This document shows, in pieces, positions 63,671 through 64,000 of a stretch of DNA of 64,000 nt. Source of the stretch: Alcaligenes faecalis (lineage in GTDB: Bacteria > Pseudomonadota > Gammaproteobacteria > Burkholderiales > Burkholderiaceae_B); NCBI RefSeq assembly GCF_009497775.1, contig NZ_CP031012.1, positions 558,001 to 622,000 on the forward strand, in the 5' to 3' direction. A program made the translations under genes and the position numbers. Within the stretch, counting starts at the first letter, position 1. Each line of letters begins with the position of its first letter. Below the pieces are notes generated by a model. It was not told the origin of the DNA, searched no databases, and was given only the letters and a program-made list of their open reading frames with translations.

Positions 63671-64000
63671 ATGGCCGCCCGACGTGGGGATAACCCGCTT
63701 GATACCTATCTATTGAGGGTATTTTGCTTACTCGTTACCGAGCGCAGCGTCTCGCGTACCGCGTTCAAAATGAACCAGTCGCAGCCTGCTATCAGTGCGG
63801 CCTTACGACGCTTGCGTGACATTATTGGCGATCCCTTGCTGGTCCGGGAGAAGGGCGGCATGGTGCCCACCGAGCGCGCCATTGGCCTGCTGGCCCACGC
63901 CAAGGGAGCCCTGGCCGAGATCGACTGTATGGTTAATGCGCCAGACAGTTTCGATCCTCAGGTAAGTCGCAGCGAGTTTCATATTGGAGCGCCGGACTAT
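63671..64000 (+). CDS. LysR-family regulator, 3' end outside the window
   Basis: First 110 codons only. HTH SVSRTAFKMNQSQPAISAALRRLRDIIGDPLLVREKGGM (about 26-64) is intact, followed by the start of the effector domain (QVSRSEFHIGAPDY). AAGGAGA lies about 7 bases before the ATG. Divergent from uraD, so a regulator of the uraD/allA genes is likely. The intergenic region (63383-63670) is AT-rich. Confidence 0.9.
   Translation, partial: MAARRGDNPLDTYLLRVFCLLVTERSVSRTAFKMNQSQPAISAALRRLRDIIGDPLLVREKGGMVPTERAIGLLAHAKGALAEIDCMVNAPDSFDPQVSRSEFHIGAPDY

Overview
The window is typical chromosome of a betaproteobacterium of the Burkholderiales, family Alcaligenaceae, most likely Alcaligenes or a close relative. 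I infer this from moderately high GC content, the protein repertoire (Ffh, a Kbp-like BON/LysM protein, TrmB, ApbC-TamA-TamB, Dcd next to an Orn/Lys/Arg decarboxylase, a pertactin-like autotransporter, a Gcl-Hyi-GlxR glyoxylate route) and the many LysR regulators paired with divergent catabolic genes. No complete mobile element and no CRISPR array is visible.

Layout. 1-4 kb: 3' part of ffh, a BON/LysM protein, an orphan thiS, a proline iminopeptidase, trmB and a tRNA-Gly(CCC); just after the tRNA lies what looks like the last 56 codons of a lost hipA. 4-12 kb: a DUF72 protein, a cysteine hydrolase facing an AraC regulator, a two-gene module (small membrane protein plus 67-residue XRE regulator) behind tandem operators, an SDR facing a LysR, a GNAT and a ChaA-type antiporter. 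12-19 kb: an AraC regulator with a degenerate receiver, an aldolase / MFS / DsbA-fold operon, and a GNAT acetyltransferase fused to a dimeric (all-alpha) dUTPase. 19-24 kb: a Fur-box-preceded YncE-like lipoprotein, a guanine deaminase, ureidoglycine aminohydrolase with its LysR, and a CDF efflux pump. 24-40 kb: metG, apbC, tamA, tamB, dcd, an amino-acid decarboxylase, a BaiN/HI0933-type flavoprotein, an orphan gcvH, and an OsmC-thyA-folA operon. 41-46 kb: an unusual cbb3-type oxidase operon followed by coq7. 46-50 kb: an autotransporter and a candidate small RNA with a C-rich loop. 50-64 kb: a large ureide/glyoxylate region.

How the genes work together. Gcl, Hyi, GlxR, the MOFRL-type glycerate kinase and Pyk can carry glyoxylate through tartronate semialdehyde and glycerate to 2-phosphoglycerate and pyruvate. 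The glyoxylate would come from purine breakdown: guanine deaminase, an NCS2 purine permease, a Tsx-like outer-membrane channel, OHCU decarboxylase (UraD), ureidoglycine aminohydrolase (AllE) and ureidoglycolate lyase (AllA) are all here. Xanthine dehydrogenase, urate oxidase, hydroxyisourate hydrolase, allantoinase and allantoate amidohydrolase are not in the window. A class II aldolase overlapping allA and a 4-oxalocrotonate tautomerase family protein sit inside the cluster without an obvious step. 

The least ordinary items are the GNAT-dUTPase fusion; the cbb3 oxidase whose catalytic subunit carries a CcoS-like N-terminal segment and whose CcoP position holds a one-heme cytochrome, followed by Sco and CtaG-like genes; the C-rich-loop small RNA candidate; and the structured leaders before ccoN and the NCS2 permease. 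All calls rest on reading the sequence and on remembered family features; no database search was run.
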